From: Candidatus Heimdallarchaeota archaeon
Lineage (GTDB): Archaea; Asgardarchaeota; Heimdallarchaeia; Heimdallarchaeales; Kariarchaeaceae
Direction: 5' to 3'
Assembly (NCBI GenBank): GCA_015522385.1
Contig: WAMJ01000301.1
Location: 1-37,105, forward strand
DNA: 37,105 nucleotides
The translations under genes and the position numbers were made by a program. Positions within the stretch are counted from its first letter, which is position 1. The number at the start of each line of letters is the position of its first letter. A model generated the notes under the pieces. That model saw only the letters and a program-made list of their open reading frames with translations. It did not search any database and was not told the origin of the DNA. Positions 16,278-24,386 of the stretch are shown here, piece after piece.

Positions 16278-19200
16278 ATGAAACATAGTAGTAAACTACT
16301 CTTTTTCATAGTTTTTATGACCCTGATGGTCGGTGCGTTTGGAGGTGTCCAAACAACAGCCCGATCAGTAAGTGTCACAGATCAGGTAATTAATCCCAAT
16401 CCTGTGGTTAAACAAGCTGAATCTGAGGAAAATACTGCTGGATCTGGAAACATTAGCCCAGACGCTGGTACTGATTTCTTTGATGCTATTGAAATCCCTA
16501 TGTCGAAGAAGGGGGACATTCGTCGCGGAAGCATTGAATTCGAACTGAATGCTTCCACGAGTTTTGTCTTTTACAAATTCGACATTAATGAAACTTCACC
16601 GGTCAGGGTCACCGTGAATTCAGCAACTGGAACAACGGTGGACGAGAACACGTATGATATCTACTTCGATGTCTTCAAGTCTGATTCATTTGACGGATGG
16701 GTTGGTTATAGATCAACGTCTGAATTCGATCTACCCATGTCCATTGACTACCCCGCGGATACGGTCGGTTTCAACTACATGTCGGTTTCAGCCAACAACA
16801 TCATCAACTTTGAGTTTGCTCCCGGAGAGAGTGTCAATCTAAATATTACAATTGAGCACTTCAAGGGTGGTGTCGCTAGGGAAAATGAGATTTCGAGTGT
16901 CTTCAAGTCCGATCCTATCAATACTATCCTTGCCATTCAGGACTATCTCAATTCAACCCAATACATCGATTACTCGAGCAATGGAACTAATCTAAAGGAT
17001 CTCTCAACGAACGATCCCGACTATGCCAAAGCTGTTGGTCTATCGATCTATGGTCTTCTAAAATCCGCTGATATTCTTGGGAAGTCCAATAGTGACGATA
17101 CCCAGTTCTATCAGAAGACTATTGCGAAATACCTAGAGATAGCGTACAATCTGTACAAAAGTGCAGAGGATGCGATGCTGGAGTCGTCGAGTGGGCTATT
17201 CTATTATAGCCCCTCAGAGTCCAATCCTGCAGGTAATGATTATGTCCTCTACCTTGCTGATAATGTTTACATGTTGATGGCTCTGGGTGAGATTACATGG
17301 TTTGCTGGACAGTTGGATCCATCTATCACTCTTAGTTTTGATGTAAACGTTTTGAGCTCCCGTCTCCAGGGTATCGCTCCAAGAATCGATGATATGTTCA
17401 GTCCAGCTAGTGGTGACTACAGGGAGCAGTTGAACATCACAGACTACGCGGAGGATGGCGATCCACTCTCTTTCACCGCTAGTGACTATGCTTCTATCGC
17501 TCGTTCAGTCGACAATCAGTTTGAATCTTATTCGATTTTGGCAGAGGTTTACTATTGGCAAACTCTTACTACCGAGATGGATGCTTTGGTTAACTATGTC
17601 AATAATAATATGAAGATCAATACTGTATCTGGTATCTCTCTTCTTCCAGGAGGAGTTTTCGCGAGTTCGTACAATACAAATACAGCAACTCGTTCGAATA
17701 CCGTTGATCTTATCTCCAATGCATTCTATGTCTCCCACCTGAATACTTACGCAAAGGAGTCATATGACACGACGCAATCAATCAACCTAAATGGTCTGCA
17801 ACTCCTAGCTATGGTCTCGAATGTGATGGACAATATACTCCGGTTATTTGCAGTTCCTGGTGAAAGTTCATTACTGTACTCAAGTGTAGATATCACAGAT
17901 TTAACTGGTGGAGAAAAGGTGATATCCAATATCGCGAATGTTGCTGCAATCTTCGCTATGAACCGATTAGCAGTAAACTGGGAGGTCCTTAATGTAGGTG
18001 ATGTTGGGAATGTCGCAGCCCGTACATGGAAGATGAGATCTATCTCTGGAATTGGTGGATTATTCCAGAATCTCTTTGACAGTAACAATGGGTTCTTCTT
18101 CGGTTACTGGGATGATTCAGCCAAGAAATATTCATTCAACGACAAAAATATTGACAAAAATCTCTTCTTGGCAAACACATACGTAGCATCGGTACTGGTC
18201 GACATGTTCCCACTCGAGATGACTGCCATAGAGCAGAGGGATCTAGCAGTTGGAGAGGAAGGACAAATAACACTGGTGTTCAATCTCCTTCAATCTTCTG
18301 GTACATGGATCTGGTGGGATCCATTCAAACCATTCTCATTTGATGTCAAGATCTCTATACCTGCTTTTGAATTTGAGGAGACTCAGACGATTCAGTCATA
18401 CAATGCCTTCTCTCTGGATGGAAGTTTATTCACCTCAGTTACGTATCCAGTCATGAAAAGAGGTGAGTATGATATTTCTATCGAACTCTCTACAGAAGGC
18501 ACTGTGCTTCTCTCTCAGACCATTCAATCACGTGCTCTGGGTAACGCACGTGCTGAATTCACGAGACAGTCATTCTCAGTCTCAGATAGTAGCTACGTGA
18601 CTGACCTCTCAATAATAGACGAGACTGGTAATATTCTGAGTTCACTTCAGGTAGAGGCTGCATTGGGACTCAGTATTGAAGATTCTAAGGCTGCATACGG
18701 GCAGAAGTATATCAAGACTGGAAGAACTGATTCTTCAGGGAAACTCGGTCTGACATTTGATGTATCGGATCTGTCCAGTGACAATCTCTTGAATTTCACC
18801 GAGATATACTCTATGGATCCAATCCCTCAATTTGTGGAACTTCCATTATTCATAAACATCACCAACACGGAATCTTTTGATCTTGAGCAGCGTACGATAA
18901 TTGTACCCGTTCTGGTTGAGCTCAACCGTATGAACTTGAGGGTGTCACCTACCAACCTTGAGATCACTCAGGGAACAACCGAGACCTTTACCTTCACCAT
19001 TACTGCTCTTGATCAGGATCAGAACCCGATATCGAATGCAGAAGTGAAGTACAGCTTTGATGAGGTTCCAGTCATATCCAACACGGTGTTTACTGATGCT
19101 GATGGAGAGGCGACAATATCTCTCAGAGATAATGATCTCATCGCACTGAATAACCTCGCCATCCTTGCCAATGAGGGTAGCACAGGATTTGATCTGAGAA

Positions 19201-20087
19201 CAATCAATACGACGATAACAATGACGGTAAAGTCTGCCCTCTATCCCGAGAAGGTGATAAAGAGAGATCTTACAATCTTGCCCAATTCACTGATTATCAC
19301 TGCGAATCCAGTACAACTCAGTGTGAAGGAAGCCACAATTTTTGATAATGCAATTCCTCCAATTGAGGTAGAAGTCGCAGTCAACGATATCTTCTCTAAG
19401 GTCGTTAACGCATTCGCTTCAATCGAGTGGAGAGACCCTGCAATCAATAAGTACGCAGAATTGGATCCAACCGAGAAGCACATCACTCCATACACATTCA
19501 GCGTGGATGTGTCCAAGCTACCAGTTGGGAACTATTCTCTCCTCATCACTGCAGAGAAGGATGGTATCACCTCTACTGTGGATATCAAAGCGGAGAACAA
19601 TGGTCTTGGATTGTCACAACAGTTCAAGGACGTAGTAAAACCTGTGGTGGCTGTAAGGAATATTGTGATTGAGGCTTCAACTACAGAAGATATAGCTTTG
19701 TCCATGATCTCTGTGCTCGGAGCTCTCCTTATTGCCAAGCTTCCTGGGATTCTCTCACCTTTGGCACTCAAACTCTTAGGTCTCAGGAGGAAGTGCCCAC
19801 ACTGTGATGAGTGGATATCTACTAAGAATGAAGTCTGTTCATTCTGTGGTAGGGATGTCAATACTGAAGGTGACAGTCCTGATGACGATTCTCCTAAGAA
19901 CGGTGGAGGCTCTAGTGGAGGTTCTGGAGGATCTCCCGGGATAGATTCCGATCAATCCATTAAATCCATGGACTCTTTCAATACATCCAAGGTTGCAGAT
20001 GTCTCCCCTATTGAGGACACCCATGCGAACTTCACTCCAGAAGATAATATGGGTAGCCCCAAGGGAGAGGATATATCCAACGAATAG
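16278..20087 (+). CDS. Very large surface protein with extracellular helical and Ig-like domains and a cytosolic zinc ribbon
   Basis: The chosen start gives 1269 residues beginning with a signal peptide (MKHSSKLLFFIVFMTLMVGA). In-frame ATGs at 16191 and 16254 would add 29 or 8 residues, but the first falls in a TATA-like element. After the signal comes a beta-rich region (about 45-190). A helical region (about 225-690) follows with periodic aromatic-glycine turns such as SSGLFYYSP and NGFFFGYWDD, suggesting an (alpha/alpha) toroid as in many glycan-active enzymes. Several Ig-like beta domains (about 690-1130) come next. One is typical of bacterial Ig/invasin repeats (RVSPTNLEITQGTTETFTF ... 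TDADGEATISL). A single membrane segment (about 1135-1165) precedes a four-cysteine zinc ribbon (Cys1173, 1176, 1187, 1190) and a Gly/Ser/acidic tail on the cytosolic side. No catalytic residues can be assigned. Function unknown: adhesion, glycan binding or S-layer-like roles are guesses. Confidence 0.85.
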   Translation: MKHSSKLLFFIVFMTLMVGAFGGVQTTARSVSVTDQVINPNPVVKQAESEENTAGSGNISPDAGTDFFDAIEIPMSKKGDIRRGSIEFELNASTSFVFYKFDINETSPVRVTVNSATGTTVDENTYDIYFDVFKSDSFDGWVGYRSTSEFDLPMSIDYPADTVGFNYMSVSANNIINFEFAPGESVNLNITIEHFKGGVARENEISSVFKSDPINTILAIQDYLNSTQYIDYSSNGTNLKDLSTNDPDYAKAVGLSIYGLLKSADILGKSNSDDTQFYQKTIAKYLEIAYNLYKSAEDAMLESSSGLFYYSPSESNPAGNDYVLYLADNVYMLMALGEITWFAGQLDPSITLSFDVNVLSSRLQGIAPRIDDMFSPASGDYREQLNITDYAEDGDPLSFTASDYASIARSVDNQFESYSILAEVYYWQTLTTEMDALVNYVNNNMKINTVSGISLLPGGVFASSYNTNTATRSNTVDLISNAFYVSHLNTYAKESYDTTQSINLNGLQLLAMVSNVMDNILRLFAVPGESSLLYSSVDITDLTGGEKVISNIANVAAIFAMNRLAVNWEVLNVGDVGNVAARTWKMRSISGIGGLFQNLFDSNNGFFFGYWDDSAKKYSFNDKNIDKNLFLANTYVASVLVDMFPLEMTAIEQRDLAVGEEGQITLVFNLLQSSGTWIWWDPFKPFSFDVKISIPAFEFEETQTIQSYNAFSLDGSLFTSVTYPVMKRGEYDISIELSTEGTVLLSQTIQSRALGNARAEFTRQSFSVSDSSYVTDLSIIDETGNILSSLQVEAALGLSIEDSKAAYGQKYIKTGRTDSSGKLGLTFDVSDLSSDNLLNFTEIYSMDPIPQFVELPLFINITNTESFDLEQRTIIVPVLVELNRMNLRVSPTNLEITQGTTETFTFTITALDQDQNPISNAEVKYSFDEVPVISNTVFTDADGEATISLRDNDLIALNNLAILANEGSTGFDLRTINTTITMTVKSALYPEKVIKRDLTILPNSLIITANPVQLSVKEATIFDNAIPPIEVEVAVNDIFSKVVNAFASIEWRDPAINKYAELDPTEKHITPYTFSVDVSKLPVGNYSLLITAEKDGITSTVDIKAENNGLGLSQQFKDVVKPVVAVRNIVIEASTTEDIALSMISVLGALLIAKLPGILSPLALKLLGLRRKCPHCDEWISTKNEVCSFCGRDVNTEGDSPDDDSPKNGGGSSGGSGGSPGIDSDQSIKSMDSFNTSKVADVSPIEDTHANFTPEDNMGSPKGEDISNE

Positions 20088-20124
20088 AATTTAGAAATTC
20101 TGCATAATCTGCTTTAAACGGTTA

Positions 20125-20162
20125 AACTAACTTATTTTCACAAAATTTATTTTTCTAATGAT
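20125..20162 (+). terminator. Possible T-rich termination region after the large surface-protein gene
   Basis: The gap between two convergent genes holds T-rich runs (TTATTTT, then TTTATTTTTC) within about 40-70 bp of the plus-strand stop codon, without a strong hairpin. Archaeal terminators are often simple T tracts, so this is a plausible but weak call. Confidence 0.3.
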
Positions 20163-21125
20163 TTAGGATTGACCAAGTGAATGGACTACTCGATTGAATT
20201 GTCTTCTTGGGGCTATCCAAGTATAAGGTGCCCTCAGGATCAATGGATTGAACAGATTTCTCATTACCTGTAGTGGTACCATGACTTCAAATGGAGTCAG
20301 CGTATGGATTATTATGCCATCTCTAACCTTTTTCATACTAACAGTACCGACAAGTGATTTGGTTGGTACCTTCACGTAGACTATTGCAGTGCGATTCCTC
20401 TTCATGAAAGAAGGTAGTAGGAACTGTCCATCATTCCTTAGAGAATCGTACTGGGCTCTACTAAGCACTACCACCATGACCGCATCCTCGATATACTTGG
20501 AGCTGCACAAAGGTGAGATTCTTCTCTTAGGAAATCCACAATGATTTTCTAAAGGGCATTTGTTACATTTCGGGTTGTTGGGTCTACAGAGGGATGCTGC
20601 GAGATCCAGTATTGCATAAAGAATTTCTATATGAATCCCTGGTGAATACAGTGAATTGTAGAATTTCAACGCGCTCTTGTTAAATTTAGGAATACCAAGA
20701 AGTCTGGAAATGACCCTTTCGATGTTGACATCGACAGGAGGATACTGCCACGATTTCTCCATCTGGATCGATACTGAACCCGCGATATACTGGCCAATTG
20801 AGGGGATGTTTAACAACTCTGTATAGTCCCGATGTTCGGCAAGTTCAAGGGCAATCCTCTTCAGCTCCCTTGACCTATTTCTCTGAAGTCCCAACGGGGC
20901 AATGACTGCCATAATCTTCTCAACTGTAGCCTCTGAGAGTGTATGTGGATTAGGGAACGTCTGAAAGAAGGAATTCCATATCTCCTCAACCTTCTGGGCA
21001 TTCGTCCGTTTCAAGAGGATCTCGGTCACCACCAATCTGTAGAGGTCGGAGATACCTCTCCAAGGGAATTTTCTTCCCGATTCGTTATAGAATTTGAGCA
21101 GGGTCTCTCTTGTTTCCTCGATCAT
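20163..21125 (-). CDS. MutY/Mig-type HhH-GPD DNA glycosylase with 4Fe-4S cluster
   Basis: A 320-residue base-excision-repair glycosylase. FPWRGISDLYRLVVTEILLKR (starting at residue 20) matches the MutY 'PWR...PY...EI.L' region, with the general acid Glu35. The helix-hairpin-helix is IPSIGQYIAGSV (107-118). Catalytic Asp132 is in PPVDVNIERVISRLL. The cluster cysteines are Cys180-x6-Cys187-x2-Cys190-x5-Cys196. Tyr113 takes the place of the endonuclease III lysine, as in the archaeal T:G mismatch glycosylase Mig, so it should be monofunctional, acting on A opposite 8-oxoG or on T/U opposite G. A C-terminal extension of about 110 residues occupies the place of the MutY Nudix-like domain but is too diverged to name. 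The start codon overlaps the stop of the E2F-like gene (ATGA), so the two are translationally coupled. Confidence 0.85.
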   Translation of the reverse strand: MIEETRETLLKFYNESGRKFPWRGISDLYRLVVTEILLKRTNAQKVEEIWNSFFQTFPNPHTLSEATVEKIMAVIAPLGLQRNRSRELKRIALELAEHRDYTELLNIPSIGQYIAGSVSIQMEKSWQYPPVDVNIERVISRLLGIPKFNKSALKFYNSLYSPGIHIEILYAILDLAASLCRPNNPKCNKCPLENHCGFPKRRISPLCSSKYIEDAVMVVVLSRAQYDSLRNDGQFLLPSFMKRNRTAIVYVKVPTKSLVGTVSMKKVRDGIIIHTLTPFEVMVPLQVMRNLFNPLILRAPYTWIAPRRQFNRVVHSLGQS

Positions 21126-21481
21126 TCCAATACGTCTATCTCCATTTGCGATCCAGTAGCCTCAATAACAACCTCATTCCCCTTGTTTGAGATGGAGGTG
21201 ACCTCCCCATCGAAAAAGATTTCGATCTTGGAACATTCTAACCTCGTTTTCTCATTCTGCTCTTTCTGCTCCTCATGTTTCCAATATAGGTAGGACTCTC
21301 CGCTCTTCTTCCTACTCTCGATGAGACCGATTCCCTCCAATAACAGTTTTATGTCATACACTCGCCGCTTCGGAACATTCAACTGGTGGACAAGTTCGGT
21401 GATAGAGATCCCCTCCGAATTCTGCTTCTTGAGCGTGGAAATCGCCTTTTTCGCAACCGAGTAGAGTCCATTTTTCTTCAT
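21122..21481 (-). CDS. E2F/DP-type winged-helix DNA-binding protein
   Basis: A 119-residue protein whose first 68 residues read as an E2F/DP winged helix. A first helix (SVAKKAISTLKK) is followed by SITELVHQLNV. The recognition segment is PKRRVYDIKLLLEGIGLIES (residues 37-56), with the diagnostic RRxYD motif at Arg39, Arg40, Tyr42 and Asp43. A wing ends in SYLYW, where E2F has HIQW. In eukaryotic E2F/DP the RRxYD residues read the GC core of TTTSSCGC sites. The remaining 50 residues are a charged linker (HEEQKEQNEKTR) and a short beta-rich tail; there is no marked-box coiled coil. The ATG start at 21481 lies just downstream of a 13-bp palindrome. It is the first gene of an operon with the DNA glycosylase, suggesting a regulator of, or partner in, DNA repair. 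Confidence 0.82.
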   Translation of the reverse strand: MKKNGLYSVAKKAISTLKKQNSEGISITELVHQLNVPKRRVYDIKLLLEGIGLIESRKKSGESYLYWKHEEQKEQNEKTRLECSKIEIFFDGEVTSISNKGNEVVIEATGSQMEIDVLE

Positions 21482-21488
21482 TACAGTT

Positions 21489-21501
21489 TGATGTCACATC
21501 A
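21489..21501. promoter_or_regulatory. 13-bp palindrome TGATGT-C-ACATCA before the E2F-like gene
   Basis: A perfect 6-1-6 inverted repeat lies 8-20 nt upstream of the E2F-like start codon, where the transcription start of a short-leader archaeal mRNA would be. This position suits a repressor operator, possibly for the E2F-like protein itself. Confidence 0.45.
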
Positions 21502-21517
21502 TGAGGTAAAGAATGTA

Positions 21518-21525
21518 CCGCCAAA
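21518..21525 (-). promoter_or_regulatory. E2F-consensus-like octamer TTTGGCGG
   Basis: On the minus strand TTTGGCGG occurs 37-44 nt upstream of the E2F-like start codon. It matches seven of eight positions of the eukaryotic E2F/DP consensus TTTSSCGC and keeps the CG core. An octamer can arise by chance, so this is suggestive only. Confidence 0.3.
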
Positions 21526-21609
21526 TCGTCGACAAAATGTTTCTGGTTTTTCATTGTAAAGCTGGATTACAGAGAACGAAAACATTACATTTGGGAAAAT
21601 CATGATTGG

Positions 21610-23199
21610 ATGGTGAATTGGAAAAATCTAGGGGTGGGACTAATAGGCAATTTGCTCGGTCTGTCCCCCCTCCTCATCCAAATAATACTTGGGGTAGACC
21701 CATACAGGGCGGGGAGGAATATTGGGGAGTGGTTAGTTGGATTTGCGCAAAATCTTGAGAATTACAGGTTAATCCTCAGTATGGGATTCTTTCTTGGTCT
21801 GATATTAAGTATAATCGGTGGATATTTTCTCCAAAACCGTGTGGATGTCCTCGCACGCGTAATCCGAGGATTTAGCACGACCTCGATTCTATTGTACCTA
21901 GGACTAGACCTTCTATTCTTCCGAGGCGCTATGATCATCGTCCCATTTTTCATTGGAACCATACTGCTCTTCTCTGTTTTTATGGAGTACGGGTGTGTGA
22001 TCGATACTGGGACGGAACCAAGAATTAAGAAATCTGAACTCAAGATCAAATTCTCAAGGACGAATATCAGGAGGGGAGTGGTGGCTATTCTCTCTATCCT
22101 TCTCATCTTCCCCTTCCTCCCCTCGATATTCCTCATCAGTGCTAATCTCCCTTCAGCTCCATTTGTCGACGATCTGTATGATGTGAAGAGAATTAGTTAC
22201 GAACAGGCGGTCAACCCTGAATTCATGGAGTTCATCGTCCCTGAGTACAAGGGCAACAGCTGGAAGACGTATCTCTATATTCCCTTGGGAGTCGATGAGA
22301 GCGTCCCAATCTATGTGTTCATTCATGGACATTCTGGTTCCGACACGAAGTACTATGACAATATCCTGAGGACCGTGAGCAGTAGGGGTGTACTTACTAT
22401 ATTCGTGCAGTACTCATCGTACTATGACGAGGCTAAGTATTCCTCTTATTTACAGAAGAATGGAATCCAAATTCCTGCTGGTGAGGTATCTGCAAATTAT
22501 TACAGATACGCCATGGAGATGGACGGGTTGGTCGAGTTCTTCAATAGATCCAACAGCACGGGTGACGATCTGAAGGGAGAGATTGACTCATATCTCCCCA
22601 TGGGTTACGACACCTCCCGTCTCATGATCGGAGGTCACTCTCTCGGTGGTGGTATGACCCTGTATGTCATGGACAGATTGCTGGGATTGGGAATGGGTAC
22701 TAGTAAACTCCTTGTGGACATCGAAGCAGGATGGGTCAGTAGCTTTGAGAGTAATATGAGTGCTCTTCCAGAACATACCATTGTAAGTGTGGTTGCATAT
22801 CAAGACGATGTGGTAGTGCCTGCCTGTATCCCTGCTGGTCTATTCGAAAGGCTCTATTCCCGAGATGGCACCAACTTCTTACCAGATGATCAAGTGTCCT
22901 TCTTCGTGGTTCAGTCAGACTTCCATGGGTATCCCCGGGATCTAGCCAATCACTATTCTCCAACTGACCTCATCAAATTCAATATCTACAACCAGCTCTT
23001 GGTTAGATTATCCGCTATGGCAGATTTTCTATCGGGGCGATCCACTTCTACCGACTTCCTAACAAATCTGGATATGGGAGTCTGGAGTGATGGAACAACT
23101 TTCAATCCCATGATCCGAAGTACTGACCCACTGGGATTGCGTAGTGATGGAATCTACGATCTGGTCACATCTTATGACAGCGAATATTGCAATGGATGA
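21610..23199 (+). CDS. Membrane-anchored alpha/beta hydrolase
   Basis: A 529-residue protein. The N-terminal third has five hydrophobic helices (about 8-28, 53-74, 85-104, 107-127 and 156-177). They are followed by an alpha/beta hydrolase domain (about 205-529) that should lie outside the membrane. The oxyanion-region motif is FIHGHSGS (237-244). The nucleophile elbow is GGHSLGGG, with Ser344. The likely acid is Asp399 or Asp400 in AYQDD, and the likely histidine is His439 in SDFHGYP. This triad order fits lipases, esterases and dienelactone-hydrolase-like enzymes; the substrate is unknown. The start at 21610 leaves an AAAACATTA core promoter-like element about 23-32 nt upstream. The gene is divergent from the E2F-like operon and is followed after 45 bp by another membrane-protein gene, perhaps in the same transcript. 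Confidence 0.8.
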   Translation: MVNWKNLGVGLIGNLLGLSPLLIQIILGVDPYRAGRNIGEWLVGFAQNLENYRLILSMGFFLGLILSIIGGYFLQNRVDVLARVIRGFSTTSILLYLGLDLLFFRGAMIIVPFFIGTILLFSVFMEYGCVIDTGTEPRIKKSELKIKFSRTNIRRGVVAILSILLIFPFLPSIFLISANLPSAPFVDDLYDVKRISYEQAVNPEFMEFIVPEYKGNSWKTYLYIPLGVDESVPIYVFIHGHSGSDTKYYDNILRTVSSRGVLTIFVQYSSYYDEAKYSSYLQKNGIQIPAGEVSANYYRYAMEMDGLVEFFNRSNSTGDDLKGEIDSYLPMGYDTSRLMIGGHSLGGGMTLYVMDRLLGLGMGTSKLLVDIEAGWVSSFESNMSALPEHTIVSVVAYQDDVVVPACIPAGLFERLYSRDGTNFLPDDQVSFFVVQSDFHGYPRDLANHYSPTDLIKFNIYNQLLVRLSAMADFLSGRSTSTDFLTNLDMGVWSDGTTFNPMIRSTDPLGLRSDGIYDLVTSYDSEYCNG

Positions 23200-23244
23200 T
23201 TTTTTGATGCAAGATCTAATATTTCGAGCTGATGGACTGCATTC

Positions 23245-23802
23245 ATGGGATTTCCTTATCCATATCCTCTAGGTTTACCTAAGGGAACGGTCCGAGCGAC
23301 ACTTACCCTCTCCTTGAGTATTAATCTCCTCTACCTCTCATATTTCGATCTTCCAGATGCTGAAACATTCTCCTCAGTTGTAGCAGTTGCACTCGCCTTC
23401 TACTTCGGGGGGAGAATTAGGGGTGGAGACCCTTCAGGTGAGAAGAGCGCAGGAGAAAGGGCTTTCGCTCTTCCTGCTGGAACAGTGAGATCCATACTTA
23501 TCCTACTCTTTGCAGGGTACTCCTTCTACCTCATGTATCTCGATGTGACGATTCCCAAATACCTCCTTGAGGTGAACTATCTGATATCCGGATACATCCT
23601 CGGTGCGCTGTTCAGAAAAATCTTCCTCAAGGAGAAGAAAGATGGTGTGGGCTTGGTACAACATCTTAAATCTCTAATTGCTATTGCAATAACAGCCCTA
23701 GCAATCTTCATGTCAAATGTCTATCCGAGTGAGCAACTTACCCTCTATTCGATACAGGGCGCGAGTCTATTTCTGGGTTTTTACTTCGGATCCAGGGACT
23801 AA
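23245..23802 (+). CDS. Small membrane protein built from three homologous two-helix repeats
   Basis: Not recognised as a named family. The 185 residues contain three tandem units of about 48 residues, each with two hydrophobic helices. Unit 1 (11-57) opens with LPKGTVRATLTL and ends AFYFGGR. Unit 2 (76-124) opens with LPAGTVRSILIL and ends GALFRK. Unit 3 (137-184) keeps the helices and the closing GFYFGSR but has lost the LPxGTVR opening. Six transmembrane helices are expected, with the LPxGTVR motif at the membrane entry of the first helix of each unit. The Gly/Pro and Arg pattern suggests a structural turn rather than a catalytic site. It follows the alpha/beta hydrolase gene by 45 bp and may act with it. 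Confidence 0.75.
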   Translation: MGFPYPYPLGLPKGTVRATLTLSLSINLLYLSYFDLPDAETFSSVVAVALAFYFGGRIRGGDPSGEKSAGERAFALPAGTVRSILILLFAGYSFYLMYLDVTIPKYLLEVNYLISGYILGALFRKIFLKEKKDGVGLVQHLKSLIAIAITALAIFMSNVYPSEQLTLYSIQGASLFLGFYFGSRD

Positions 23803-23863
23803 TCGCGAGATGATTGTTAACTTTGTTTGCGTATTTGAAAATCTGACCATATGGATAAAACTT

Positions 23864-23877
23864 ACATATTTATATGT
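23864..23877. repeat. 14-bp palindrome ACATAT-TT-ATATGT
   Basis: A perfect 6-2-6 inverted repeat in the 155-bp gap between convergent genes. It is AT-only apart from its outer bases; role unknown. Confidence 0.4.
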
Positions 23878-23896
23878 CCGTACAACGTTCAATTTG

Positions 23897-23916
23897 TCAC
23901 CGGATATATTCGGTGA
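23897..23916. terminator. Hairpin TCACCG...CGGTGA between convergent genes
   Basis: Six-base-pair arms TCACCG (23897-23902) and CGGTGA (23911-23916) enclose an 8-nt AT-rich loop. A T-rich stretch (TTGTTGTTATTCTAGTTGTT) follows on the plus strand. The location between two gene ends suits a terminator, but archaeal termination seldom needs hairpins. Confidence 0.3.
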
Positions 23917-23957
23917 ATCGTTGTTGTTATTCTAGTTGTTCACTATACCCATTATTT

Positions 23958-24386
23958 TCAATCAATTGCGATAATGGCTTCTATCTCCACTCTTGCACCT
24001 TTGGCTAGGTCTTTGACAACAACCGTAGATCTTGCGGGTGGGGAGATCTGGAGGAATTTCTTATAAGTGTCGTTTACCGGTCTGAAATACTCTAGCTCGG
24101 TTATGAAAATTGTTGTCTTCAGGGTCTTGTCAAGTGATGTGCCAGCTGCCGCTGCGACCTCTGATAGGTTTCTCATGATCTGATCCACCTCCGATTCAAT
24201 ACTGTCCTGCTGCATCTCCCCTTCAAGGTTCTGGCCTATCTGCCCTGCAGTGTAGAGAACATTGTTGAACACTATACCCTGTGAAAAGTGGGCACCTGGT
24301 GTAGGGGCCCTGTCTGTCGAAATTACTTTTCGAATCATATATCGTTGAAGTCCTCCCTCAATTTGAACCTTTTGTGAAGAATTCAT
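23958..24386 (-). CDS. ridA: RidA-family enamine/imine deaminase
   Basis: A 142-residue protein of the RidA/YjgF/Rid family, which hydrolyses reactive 2-aminoacrylate-type enamines released by PLP enzymes. Family landmarks are VISTDRAPTPGAHFSQGIV (21-39), LYTAGQIG (44-51), the substrate-binding Arg119 in PPARSTVVV, and VEIEAIIAI near the end with the conserved Glu. Proteins of this family are about 128 residues. Here 16 extra residues precede MIRKVIST, so the Met at residue 17 (24338) could be the real start. The longer start is kept because its ATG overlaps the upstream stop as ATGA (24383-24386), a usual sign of coupling with the membrane-protein gene before it. Function of that pairing is unknown. 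Confidence 0.85.
   Translation of the reverse strand: MNSSQKVQIEGGLQRYMIRKVISTDRAPTPGAHFSQGIVFNNVLYTAGQIGQNLEGEMQQDSIESEVDQIMRNLSEVAAAAGTSLDKTLKTTIFITELEYFRPVNDTYKKFLQISPPARSTVVVKDLAKGARVEIEAIIAID

Noticed and set aside
20163..21125. Calling the glycosylase endonuclease III
   Set aside because: The catalytic lysine of endonuclease III is replaced by Tyr113, and the MutY-type PWR and Glu35 region is present.
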